From positions 4,340,001-4,404,000 of the forward strand of contig OY782500.1 in assembly GCA_963677885.1 (NCBI GenBank): a stretch of 64,000 nucleotides of DNA, in the 5' to 3' direction. The notes under the pieces were generated by a model, which saw only the letters and a list, made by a program, of their open reading frames with translations, was not told where the DNA came from and made no database searches. Origin of the DNA: UBA1351 sp963677885. Its GTDB lineage: Bacteria > Bacillota > Clostridia > Lachnospirales > Vallitaleaceae. Of this stretch, positions 1 through 7,568 are shown piece after piece (position 1 is the stretch's first letter; each line of letters begins with the position of its first letter). Made by a program: the position numbers and the translations under genes.

Positions 1-2
1 CA

Positions 3-644
3 TATGATGCGGATTTGGTTGTGGTCTCAATTGGAATCAGACCCAATACAGGATTCTTTAAGGATGGTAGAGTAGAAAAACTTGGAAACGGTGCAATAAA
101 GGTAAACCAAAAGATGGAATCCAGTCATGCAGACATCTATGCAGCCGGAGACTGTGCATCTGTTTATCATTTCCTTAAAGATTCCAATAGTGAGTATATA
201 CCTCTGGCTACCAACGCCAATAAACAAGGGAAACTCTTAGGTTCTGTCCTTGCTGGAGAAGAGGTTGGTTTTCTTGGTGCACTAGGGTCGTCGATGATTA
301 AGGTTTTTGACCAGGAAGGGGCCAAAACAGGACTTTCTGAAAGAGAAGCAAAGGATATGGGTCTGGCTTATCAGTCCAAAGTTATTGAGAGCTCAAACAA
401 ACCCCATTATTATCCGGGTTCCCAGAAAGTTACGGTCAAGTTAGTGGTAGAAAAAGACACCCATAAACTTTTAGGAGGACAGATGGTTGGAGGAGAGGGA
501 ACTGCGCTTAGAATAAATACATTGGCTGTGGCCATCCATGCTGGACTTACTACTGAAGAACTTGGCTGGATAGACTTCGGGTATGCCCCTCCTTTTGCAC
601 CGCCTTGGGGGCCTATACAAACAGCTTGTAATGTGATTAAGTAA
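3..644 (+). CDS. NADH oxidase / CoA-disulfide reductase-like flavoprotein, C-terminal part (5' truncated by window edge)
   Basis: The reading frame is open from the first base; the first complete codon is at position 3, so the start lies outside the window. What remains is the second half of a class of pyridine nucleotide-disulfide oxidoreductases: the end of the NAD domain (IGIRPNTG), the FAD-ribityl motif (IYAAGDCASV) and the C-terminal dimerisation domain with the LGGQMVGGEG and INTLAVAIHAG segments. The closest relative in the window is the complete NADH oxidase at 48.9 kb, so this is a paralogue. The family uses NAD(P)H to reduce O2, CoA disulfide or polysulfide. The missing N-terminus holds the redox Cys, so the substrate cannot be told. 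It is a soluble cytoplasmic enzyme. Confidence 0.85.
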   Translation, partial: YDADLVVVSIGIRPNTGFFKDGRVEKLGNGAIKVNQKMESSHADIYAAGDCASVYHFLKDSNSEYIPLATNANKQGKLLGSVLAGEEVGFLGALGSSMIKVFDQEGAKTGLSEREAKDMGLAYQSKVIESSNKPHYYPGSQKVTVKLVVEKDTHKLLGGQMVGGEGTALRINTLAVAIHAGLTTEELGWIDFGYAPPFAPPWGPIQTACNVIK

Positions 645-710
645 TGATTTTTTGTTATTCTTTTGCAAGTAATTTTTCGCTGATTGACTAATCCTATATA
701 GGGGAGTCAA

Positions 711-914
711 AAGATGGGATTTATGACATGAAATTCTATAAGACATGAAAATACAGGCATATGGTCCTTGCGGGAGGACAGATCCCAATGGCTTCCGGGA
801 CTAATATACTAAAGCATAGCTTCAGCATATTAGTTCCAGAAGCCATCCGGAACTGAAACCCACTTCGAACCATATGCCTGTATTTTCTGCTTTTAGAGTC
901 ATAAATCCCATCTT
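711..914. repeat. 204-nt three-tier inverted repeat (long hairpin or MITE-like element)
   Basis: Three nested arm pairs are visible: 711-727 with 898-914 (perfect, 17 bp), 747-765 with 869-887 (perfect, 19 bp), and 788-807 with 827-846 (20 positions, one mismatch and one wobble). The unpaired spacers between tiers differ in length on the two sides. The outer arms read AGATGGGATTTATGAC and its complement. No U-tract follows, so a plain terminator is unlikely. No target-site duplication is obvious. It may be a mobile hairpin repeat or a structured RNA. Confidence 0.75.
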
Positions 915-1048
915 TCTCGGCCACTAGTTGGGACAGTAATAAGGAAAATGCAGTTGAGAAATAAAACCACCTAATCTTCCCTGCTTACTCAAGCCCCAAC
1001 CCCAAACTCCGCCTGCGAAGCACAGCCCACTAAAAAAGACGTGGACTA

Positions 1049-1283
1049 GGGGACGTTTTCCCCATGTATTTCATACAGAAGTGTGGACGAAGGTCCTTGT
1101 TGGTGGGCTTTGAGACACGAAGTTCTCTGGGATTTAATTTCCAGGCTTGCGAATCTCTTCTTATATTAAGCCTGTATCAGCCTGGTAATTAAGTCCCTGA
1201 GGAGTTTGGGGGTCACCCGCCCATCAACAAGGATCCTTCGTCTACACTGACTGTCGTATAATACATACTCCGAAAATGTCCCC
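1049..1283. repeat. 235-nt imperfect palindrome
   Basis: The ends GGGGAC (1049-1054) and GTCCCC (1278-1283) pair. The strongest arms are 1080-1107 with 1219-1248, about 28 bp with one bulge and a few wobbles. An inner pair, about 1127-1148 with 1177-1201, surrounds a smaller AGGCTT/AAGCCT hairpin. The whole element folds back on itself with no coding content. It shares no visible sequence with the inverted repeat just upstream. Confidence 0.7.
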
Positions 1284-1312
1284 TTGTCATAACCTTCGAC
1301 CCCAATGCCATC

Positions 1313-1341
1313 TTGCCCTTTACCCCTACAAAGTTTATAAT
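1313..1341 (+). promoter_or_regulatory. probable promoter of deoD
   Basis: TTGCCC (1313-1318), a 17-nt spacer and TATAAT (1336-1341) lie 52 nt upstream of the start codon. Confidence 0.5.
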
Positions 1342-1392
1342 AAGTTTAATTGGTAACGAAATATAGATTATGCAAAGTTAGAGGAGAATGTT

Positions 1393-2115
1393 ATGTCCAA
1401 TTTAATTCCAACACCTCATATTGAGATGAAATCCAAAGATGAAGTAGCAAAAACTGTTCTTATGCCAGGTGATCCATTAAGAGCCAAGTTTATTGCTGAG
1501 AACTTTCTAGAGAATCCTGTAAAGATTAACAATGTAAGAAATATGTTCGGTTATACCGGTACATATAAAGGAAGAAAAATTTCAGTATTCGGTTCAGGTA
1601 TGGGTATGCCAAGTGTAGGTATTTACTCATATGAGTTGTTCAAGTTTTATGATGTAGAGAATATCATCCGTATCGGATCCTGTGGTGCTTACTCCAAAGA
1701 ATTGAATCTCTATGACGTTCTTTTGGTTAAGGACGCATGGTCAGAATCAACCTATGCAAAAGTTCAGTCCGGCTATGACAGTCCAGTCATTGAAGCCAGC
1801 CAAGGACTGAATGATAAGATTTTAGGTGCGGCTAAAGAATTGAACATTCCAGTAACAGAAACAAGAATTCATTCATCAGATGTATTTTATCGTGAAACTC
1901 ATGGTGATTTTGAGACGATTAGAGATGAGCATGGCTGTACAGCGGTTGAAATGGAATCTTTTGCCTTGTTCTCAAATGCAAAAGTATTAGGTAAGAATGC
2001 GGCATGTCTTTTGACTGTATCAGACTCTTTGGTAAGTGGTGAGTTGACAACCAGTGAGGAACGCCAGAATGCATTTACCAAGATGATGGAAGTTGCTTTG
2101 GAAATGGCTGAATAA
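1393..2115 (+). CDS. deoD: purine nucleoside phosphorylase, DeoD type
   Basis: A 240-residue protein, full length for the hexameric DeoD family. It cleaves purine (deoxy)nucleosides with phosphate to give the free base and (deoxy)ribose-1-phosphate in nucleoside salvage. Visible family marks are the phosphate-binding MPGDPLRAK near residue 25, GSGMGMPSVGIY near residue 68, RIGSCGAY near residue 95, the substrate-binding AVEMESFALF near residue 180 and the SDSL segment that carries the catalytic Asp. GAGGAG lies 6 nt before the ATG. It appears monocistronic, with its own promoter and terminator, and is not part of a deo operon here. Confidence 0.95.
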   Translation: MSNLIPTPHIEMKSKDEVAKTVLMPGDPLRAKFIAENFLENPVKINNVRNMFGYTGTYKGRKISVFGSGMGMPSVGIYSYELFKFYDVENIIRIGSCGAYSKELNLYDVLLVKDAWSESTYAKVQSGYDSPVIEASQGLNDKILGAAKELNIPVTETRIHSSDVFYRETHGDFETIRDEHGCTAVEMESFALFSNAKVLGKNAACLLTVSDSLVSGELTTSEERQNAFTKMMEVALEMAE

Positions 2116-2130
2116 TTCATAGTAAATATA

Positions 2131-2176
2131 AAAGGCTTTATGATCTTCATTATGGAAGGTGATAAAGCCTTTTTTT
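2131..2176 (+). terminator. intrinsic terminator of deoD
   Basis: GGCTTTAT (2134-2141) pairs with ATAAAGCC (2162-2169), with further pairing inside the stem, followed by seven T (2170-2176). Confidence 0.85.
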
Positions 2177-2214
2177 GTGTATAAATCTATAATTTGAGTA
2201 TATATTTATAAAAC

Positions 2215-2273
2215 TTTACATAAGCATTACATTCAAAAAATATTGTATTTACTCCACCATGGTATCTTATACA
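2215..2273 (+). promoter_or_regulatory. putative Pho box and promoter of the pst operon
   Basis: TTTACA (2215-2220) and ATTACA (2226-2231) form a direct repeat with 11-nt spacing, the pattern of Firmicutes PhoP/PhoB boxes. A possible -10, TATACA, sits at 2268-2273; no good -35 lies at the right distance, as expected for an activator-dependent promoter. The assignment rests on spacing and on the phosphate genes downstream. Confidence 0.4.
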
Positions 2274-2338
2274 TGTACCGTTCATAACAGAGGGAACGGA
2301 TAGAAAACCTAACTTATTTATTTTCATGGGAGGATACA

Positions 2339-3334
2339 ATGAAAAAATTATTAGCATTAATTCTAGTAGCTGCATTGTCATTCGGACTTGTTGCATGTGG
2401 AACTTCAGAAGAAGAGTCAACAGGTGGTGGTGAAACAACAAAAGAAGATACAAATACAGCAACAACAGAACTTGAAGGCGCAGTAATCGTAGATGGTTCT
2501 GGAACTGTTTACCCATTGATGGCTAACATTGCTGAAGAATACATGGTTAATGAACAACCTGACGTATCAGTTCAAGTTGGTAGAGCCGGTTCATCTGCAG
2601 GATTCAAGAAATTCATTCCAGGTGAAACTGATTTCTCTGATGCTTCAAGAAAGATTAAAGATTCTGAAGTTGAACAACTTCAAGAACAAGGTATGGAACT
2701 TGGAACTGATGTACTTGAATTCATTCTTGCTTATGACGGCTTAACTATGGTTATCAATAAAGATAATGATTGGGCTACTGAAATGACTCAAGAAGAAATC
2801 GTTAACATGTACTTGGCGTCAGGTAACGTAACTACCTGGGCTGACATTCGTCCAGAGTGGCCGGCAGAAGAAATCAAGTTCTATGGTCCTAACGAAAATC
2901 ACGGTACTTACGAATTCTTCTATGAGAAGATTCTTGATGAGCAAGACATGGTTGCATCAGCTAGTCTTCAACAAGAATATTCAACACTTGTTGACCTGGT
3001 ATCAAGTGATGTTAACGCTATAGCTTACTTCGGTTTCGGTTACTATGTAACAAATACAGATAAGCTTCAAGCAGTTAAAGTAGACTTTGGTAACGGTCCT
3101 GTTGAACCAAGTCTTGAGACTATTGGTACTGATCTTGACTACGCAGGTTTCACTCGTCCAGTATTCACTTACCTTAACGTGAACTACGCTCTTGAGAAGC
3201 CACAAGTACTTGACTTTGCTAAATACGTAGTATCTTTTGAAGGTGCTAAGAGATTAGCTGGCGACAATGGATTTGCTCCACTTCCAGATGCTATGTATGA
3301 AGAATACCAAGCTCAGTTGGACGCCCTTAAGTAG
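2339..3334 (+). CDS. pstS: phosphate ABC transporter, substrate-binding lipoprotein PstS
   Basis: A 331-residue exported protein. The signal peptide ends in a lipobox (LVAC, Cys about residue 20), so the mature protein should be anchored on the outer face of the membrane. A Thr/Glu/Gly-rich linker follows, then the phosphate-binding fold. Anion-contacting segments are recognisable: DGSGTVYPL near residue 51, GRAGSSAGFKKF near residue 82 and FSDASRKI near residue 98. It delivers phosphate to PstCA. GGGAGG precedes the ATG. It is the first gene of pstSCAB-phoU-phoB-phoR. Gene-internal sequence is rich in preferred-looking codons, consistent with high expression under phosphate limitation. Confidence 0.95.
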   Translation: MKKLLALILVAALSFGLVACGTSEEESTGGGETTKEDTNTATTELEGAVIVDGSGTVYPLMANIAEEYMVNEQPDVSVQVGRAGSSAGFKKFIPGETDFSDASRKIKDSEVEQLQEQGMELGTDVLEFILAYDGLTMVINKDNDWATEMTQEEIVNMYLASGNVTTWADIRPEWPAEEIKFYGPNENHGTYEFFYEKILDEQDMVASASLQQEYSTLVDLVSSDVNAIAYFGFGYYVTNTDKLQAVKVDFGNGPVEPSLETIGTDLDYAGFTRPVFTYLNVNYALEKPQVLDFAKYVVSFEGAKRLAGDNGFAPLPDAMYEEYQAQLDALK

Positions 3335-3359
3335 TAAGTGCTTAAAATGATATATAGTC

Positions 3360-3392
3360 ATAAGACAAGGAGCCTTAGGTTTCTTGTCTTAT
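3360..3392 (+). other. intercistronic hairpin after pstS
   Basis: ATAAGACAAG (3360-3369) pairs perfectly with CTTGTCTTAT (3383-3392). There is no U-tract, so it is more likely an mRNA-stabilising or partial-termination hairpin than a full terminator. Confidence 0.6.
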
Positions 3393-3397
3393 ACTGC

Positions 3398-3424
3398 GTT
3401 TAGTATGTGGATAACACACTAAAC
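3398..3424 (+). other. second intercistronic hairpin between pstS and pstC
   Basis: GTTTAGT (3398-3404) pairs with ACTAAAC (3418-3424), with GTG/CAC pairing further in. It lies just before the pstC ribosome binding site and also lacks a U-tract. Confidence 0.5.
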
Positions 3425-3452
3425 TAGTAACACATTGAAATGGAGTGTACAT

Positions 3453-4358
3453 ATGTCTGATACAAGATATGAAATGAAAATGAGAAAGTTATCAAAATTT
3501 GAGAATATCGTTCCGATTAGCCTCTTTTTGATTGCTTCAATTTCAATATTGACTTCAATTGGTATCGTTCTGACCCTTGTGGTTGACGCCTCTCACTTTT
3601 TTGCAGAGGTTCCTTTAACAGAAGTGTTCAGTACCGAGTTGGCGCCATTGAAGAAGGAACCAAGTTTCGGTTTCCTGCCTCTTATAATGGGTACAGTTGT
3701 AACATCGGTTATTGCTATGTTGGTTGCAGCTCCCTTGGGATTAACATCAGCCATGTTCTTAAGTGAATTTATGTCACCAAATAAGAGAAGAATTATTAAG
3801 CCAATTATCGAAGTTTTAGCAGGTATCCCCACAATCGTCTACGGTTTTTTTGCTTACAATACAGTTACACCACTACTGATGAAAGTTATTCCTGACCTTG
3901 GTGCTAAAAATGCTTTGTCACCAGGTATCGTTATGGGAATTATGATTATACCAATTGTTACATCCTTATCTGAAGATGCTATGAGTTCGGTGCCGGATTC
4001 GATTAGAAAAGGTGCCTATGGACTGGGATCAACTAAGTTGGAAGTTGCTTCCAAAGTTATTGTTCCTGCTGCTATCTCTGGTATTGTTGCGGCATTCGTA
4101 CTGGCCATCTCAAGGGCTATCGGTGAAACCATGATCGTTACGATTGCTTCAGGCAGTGCTAAGAATTTTACCTTCAACATCACAGAACCTATGCAGACCA
4201 TGACGGCCTATATCGTTGAATTTACCAGTGGTGATGCTGGCAGTGGTACTATTGGTTACTATAGCTTATATGCAGTTGGGCTAATCTTGTTTATCTTTAC
4301 TTTGATCACCAACCTTTTGGCTAAGTATATCACTAAGAAATATAGAAGGGAGTATTAA
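3453..4358 (+). CDS. pstC: phosphate ABC transporter, permease PstC
   Basis: A 301-residue integral membrane protein with about six predicted helices; it forms the phosphate channel with PstA. The permease signature near residues 183-225 (GAYGLGSTKLEVASKVIVP followed by SRAIGETM) is the loop that contacts the ATPase PstB. The ATG at 3453 is chosen because GGAG (3442-3445) sits 7 nt before it; an upstream in-frame TTG at 3435 has no ribosome binding site. The gene ends one base before pstA starts, so the two permeases are probably translationally coupled. Confidence 0.93.
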   Translation: MSDTRYEMKMRKLSKFENIVPISLFLIASISILTSIGIVLTLVVDASHFFAEVPLTEVFSTELAPLKKEPSFGFLPLIMGTVVTSVIAMLVAAPLGLTSAMFLSEFMSPNKRRIIKPIIEVLAGIPTIVYGFFAYNTVTPLLMKVIPDLGAKNALSPGIVMGIMIIPIVTSLSEDAMSSVPDSIRKGAYGLGSTKLEVASKVIVPAAISGIVAAFVLAISRAIGETMIVTIASGSAKNFTFNITEPMQTMTAYIVEFTSGDAGSGTIGYYSLYAVGLILFIFTLITNLLAKYITKKYRREY

Positions 4359-4359
4359 T

Positions 4360-5301
4360 ATGGATGCTAATGTAAATACTCTTCATCAAAAAAGAAATGA
4401 AATACTACACAGTAATAAGAAATATATTGATTTGAATAAGGCCCAGGAAAGATTGGCAAGACGTAAACTAGTCAACAATATGGCCCAAGTTATCTTCTCC
4501 TTAACGATTATCTTCATTATCTTTGTTCTTGGACTCTTGCTCTATAACATCATTACATCCAGTATTGGATGGCTGGACTGGGAATTCTTAACAGGCCGTT
4601 TGTCCATTAGGGCTGAAAAAGCAGGTATTAAAAGTGTTATATTAGGATCGGCCATGCTGATGGTGGTTGTAGCACCGGTTACCCTGGTTATTGGTGTAGC
4701 TACTGCAATCTTTCTTGAAGAATATGCTAAAAAGGGTCCACTACATTCACTAATCAGTATTAATATATCCAATCTTGCAGGTGTACCTTCTGTTATTTTT
4801 GGACTTTTGGGACTTACAGTGTTTGGTAGAATGTTTGGTCTTGGATCAAGTATTCTTGCTGGCGGTCTGACTTTATCGCTACTAGTACTTCCAAACGTTG
4901 TTGTATCAAGTCAGGAGGCCATTAAAGCGGTTCCTAACTATTTACGGGAAGCATCCTATGGATTGGGAGCGACCAAATGGACGACGGTAAGGAAGATTGT
5001 TCTTCCTTCGGCAATTCCGGGGATTATGACAGGTTCCATTCTTGCTTTGTCAAGAGCAATTGGTGAAACGGCACCACTTGTTGTCTTGGGGATTCCAACC
5101 CTGATTCTAAAATCACCGGAAAGCTTCCTGGACGACTTTACAGCCCTTCCGATTCAGATCTATTATTGGACCTTGGATACGGTACTTACTAAAGAGTATG
5201 CCAATCTTGCGGCAGCAACAATTGTAGTGCTTTTGATCGTGCTCTTCATACTGAACTCTGCGGCTATTGTTATTCGGAACAAGTTTCAGAGAAGATATTA
5301 A
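4360..5301 (+). CDS. pstA: phosphate ABC transporter, permease PstA
   Basis: A 313-residue partner permease of PstC. About 45 polar, charged residues precede the first membrane helix, a somewhat long cytoplasmic N-terminus for PstA. The permease signature is clear near residue 200 (EASYGLGATKWTTVRKIVLP, then ALSRAIGETAPL). The ATG at 4360 follows GGGAG at 4349-4353. Together with PstC and a PstB dimer it forms the high-affinity phosphate importer. Confidence 0.93.
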   Translation: MDANVNTLHQKRNEILHSNKKYIDLNKAQERLARRKLVNNMAQVIFSLTIIFIIFVLGLLLYNIITSSIGWLDWEFLTGRLSIRAEKAGIKSVILGSAMLMVVVAPVTLVIGVATAIFLEEYAKKGPLHSLISINISNLAGVPSVIFGLLGLTVFGRMFGLGSSILAGGLTLSLLVLPNVVVSSQEAIKAVPNYLREASYGLGATKWTTVRKIVLPSAIPGIMTGSILALSRAIGETAPLVVLGIPTLILKSPESFLDDFTALPIQIYYWTLDTVLTKEYANLAAATIVVLLIVLFILNSAAIVIRNKFQRRY

Positions 5302-5346
5302 TTGGATATAGATGATTGAATAAAGATGAATACAAGAGGTGTAAAT

Positions 5347-6108
5347 ATGAGTAATCACACTCCGAAATTTCAGATAAAAGACTTGGATTTCTTTTATGAT
5401 GATTTTCACGCATTAAAGAACATTGACATGGATATAAAAAGCAATGAAATCACAGCCTTTATCGGTCCTTCAGGTTGTGGTAAATCTACATTCCTAAGAA
5501 CCCTTAACCGAATGAATGATTTAATTGAAGGAACCAAAGTCGACGGCAAAATATACCTTGATGGTCAGGATGTCTACGATAAAATGGACGTTATTACCCT
5601 CAGATCAAGAGTGGGTATGGTCTTCCAAAAACCAAATCCCTTCCCAATGAGTGTTTATGACAATATTGCCTATGGCCCAAGACTCAACGGTATAAGAAAG
5701 AAGTCTGTTCTTAATGAGATTGTGGAAAGATCCCTTCGTCAAGCCGCTGTTTGGGATGAGACTAAGGACAAGTTAAAGCAGAACGCTCTGTCTTTTTCAG
5801 GTGGACAACAGCAAAGACTTTGTATTGCAAGAGCCTTGGCAGTAGAACCTGAAGTCTTATTGATGGATGAGCCTACCAGTGCCCTGGATCCGATTTCAAC
5901 CCTTAAAATCGAGGACTTGGCTACTGAACTTAAGGAAAAATATACCATTGTTATGGTAACTCATAACATGCAGCAGGCGGCCAGAATTTCTGATAAAACT
6001 GCTTTTTTCCTTCTTGGTGAGCTCCTTGAGTTTGATGAAACCGAAAAAATATTCAGAGATCCTAAGCATAAGAAGACAGAAGATTATATTACCGGTAGAT
6101 TTGGTTGA
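5347..6108 (+). CDS. pstB: phosphate ABC transporter, ATPase PstB
   Basis: A 253-residue ABC ATPase, standard PstB length. It has Walker A GPSGCGKST near residue 38, the Q-loop (VFQKPNPFPMS, typical of PstB), signature LSFSGGQQQRLCIARALA near residue 147, Walker B LLMDEPTSALD near residue 168 and the switch His in MVTHNMQQAARISD. The ATG at 5347 follows AAGAGGTG; an in-frame ATG at 5326 lacks a ribosome binding site and would add seven unconserved residues. It powers phosphate import on the cytoplasmic face. Confidence 0.95.
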   Translation: MSNHTPKFQIKDLDFFYDDFHALKNIDMDIKSNEITAFIGPSGCGKSTFLRTLNRMNDLIEGTKVDGKIYLDGQDVYDKMDVITLRSRVGMVFQKPNPFPMSVYDNIAYGPRLNGIRKKSVLNEIVERSLRQAAVWDETKDKLKQNALSFSGGQQQRLCIARALAVEPEVLLMDEPTSALDPISTLKIEDLATELKEKYTIVMVTHNMQQAARISDKTAFFLLGELLEFDETEKIFRDPKHKKTEDYITGRFG

Positions 6109-6177
6109 TATAGACATTCTGAATATGTTGGTATATGCTAGTAGTAAGTAAGTACAGTATAATAGTTGGAGGATAAT

Positions 6178-6825
6178 ATGCCAGTACGTTATGAATTTGA
6201 AAAAGAATTAAACCGTCTTCATAAAGACATTATAAAAATGGGTGCCTTTATTGAGGAGTCGATTGAAGAGATGATTGAAGCCCTTAATACAAAAAATGTT
6301 CAGTTGGCTTCCCATGTCATCCAAAAAGATGACCTTATAGATGAAATGGAAAGAAAAATAGAACGTGAAGTTCTAATTATCATTGCAAGACAACAGCCGA
6401 TTGCAACGGATTTAAGGGATATTGTATCAATCATGAAGATTGTTACAGACCTTGAGCGGATTGCTGATCACTGTGAGGATATCAGTGGCTATGTCATCAA
6501 ACTTGCCAAGATTGACTCTAAGATACCTTTGGAATTTATTCCTAAGATGGCCGATGCTGTCAAAAACATGATTGGCGAAACCATTGATGCCTATATTCGT
6601 AAGGACATGTCTTTGGCGATGGAAATCGTTAAGAATGACGCTGTTATTGATGAATATTTCTATGATGTTATTGAGAAATTGGTGGCAACCGTTGAGAAAG
6701 ATTCAACAGAGGCCAAGGCTGCTTCTTATTACCAGTTTATTGCAAAATACCTTGAAAGAATGGCTGATCACGCAGTTAATATTGCTGAGTGGATTATCTA
6801 TTATGTAACCGGTGAGATCCAATAA
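6178..6825 (+). CDS. phoU: phosphate signalling protein PhoU
   Basis: A 215-residue all-helical protein made of two PhoU three-helix repeats (about residues 10-100 and 110-210). The repeats carry the acidic metal-binding signatures, seen as DLERIADHCEDIS near residue 92 and YLERMADHAVNIAEWI near residue 190. PhoU links transporter state to the PhoR kinase and keeps the regulon off when phosphate is plentiful. The ATG at 6178 follows GGAGG; an upstream in-frame TTG at 6166 overlaps that site and is not used here. Position after pstB and before phoB/phoR fits the role. Confidence 0.95.
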   Translation: MPVRYEFEKELNRLHKDIIKMGAFIEESIEEMIEALNTKNVQLASHVIQKDDLIDEMERKIEREVLIIIARQQPIATDLRDIVSIMKIVTDLERIADHCEDISGYVIKLAKIDSKIPLEFIPKMADAVKNMIGETIDAYIRKDMSLAMEIVKNDAVIDEYFYDVIEKLVATVEKDSTEAKAASYYQFIAKYLERMADHAVNIAEWIIYYVTGEIQ

Positions 6826-6845
6826 TTCCTAGTGGAGGTTATTCC

Positions 6846-7559
6846 ATGGCGACTTTAACAATCTTAACAATTGACGATGAAGAGCACATACTAGAACTGC
6901 TCAAATACACCCTTGAAAAAAATGGTTTTCAGGTTCTCCAGGCTATATCCGGTGAAGAAGGTCTTAGGATTTTAGAAAACAGTCCAGTTGATATGATTCT
7001 TTTGGATTTGATGCTTCCGGGTATAGACGGTCTTGAGGTTCTACGTAAAATAAGAGCAACTAAGGCCTTTATCGATATTCCTGTTATTATGCTTACTGCA
7101 AAAAGCGAGGAAATTGATACAGTACTTGGTCTTGAAATGGGGGCAGATGATTATATCGGGAAACCCTTTGGCAGCCATGAACTGGTAGCCAGAATCAAAG
7201 CTGTTATTCGAAGGTCTCAGAAGAAGCTTGAGGCAGAGCAGGAAGTAGCTGACGCCAATCATGATATTATCAATGTGTCAGATATTGTCATCAACCGTTC
7301 AACCCATGAAATTATTGTTGATGGACATCAGATGGAGCTTCCCCTCAAAGAGTTTGAGCTGCTTTACTTAATGGCAAAAAACCGAGGCAGAGTTTTTGAT
7401 AGGGAATACCTCCTTGAAAAGATTTGGGGTTACGAGTATTATGGAGAGACAAGAACGGTGGATGTCCACATTCGCAACCTGCGGAAGAAAATCGAAAAGG
7501 ATGATAAGAATCCTAAGTACATCAAAACCATACGAGGTGTGGGATATAAATTTAAGTAG
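6846..7559 (+). CDS. phoB: phosphate response regulator, PhoB/PhoP type
   Basis: A 237-residue OmpR-family regulator. The receiver domain (about 4-120) has the acidic pair DD near residues 10-11, phosphoacceptor Asp54 (ILLDLMLPG), the Thr in MLTAKS and the Lys in GKPFG. The winged-helix DNA-binding domain (about 140-237) ends in RTVDVHIRNLRKKIEKD and IRGVGYKF. It should bind Pho boxes such as the one proposed ahead of pstS, making the operon self-controlled. GTGGAGGT precedes the ATG, and phoR starts 9 nt after its stop. Confidence 0.92.
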   Translation: MATLTILTIDDEEHILELLKYTLEKNGFQVLQAISGEEGLRILENSPVDMILLDLMLPGIDGLEVLRKIRATKAFIDIPVIMLTAKSEEIDTVLGLEMGADDYIGKPFGSHELVARIKAVIRRSQKKLEAEQEVADANHDIINVSDIVINRSTHEIIVDGHQMELPLKEFELLYLMAKNRGRVFDREYLLEKIWGYEYYGETRTVDVHIRNLRKKIEKDDKNPKYIKTIRGVGYKFK

Positions 7560-7568
7560 AGGATTGAT

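Larger units (their letters stand above)
645..1392. other. 748 bp gene-free stretch with two large inverted repeats
   Basis: No supported gene lies here; the short frames in it follow the symmetry of the repeats. It holds two separate long inverted repeats (711-914 and 1049-1283), roughly 135 bp of unremarkable sequence between them, and a probable promoter for the downstream phosphorylase gene close to the end. Confidence 0.7.

Noticed and set aside
736..924. Open frame of 62 codons on the minus strand in the gene-free region
   Set aside because: It only reflects the inverted repeat 711-914.
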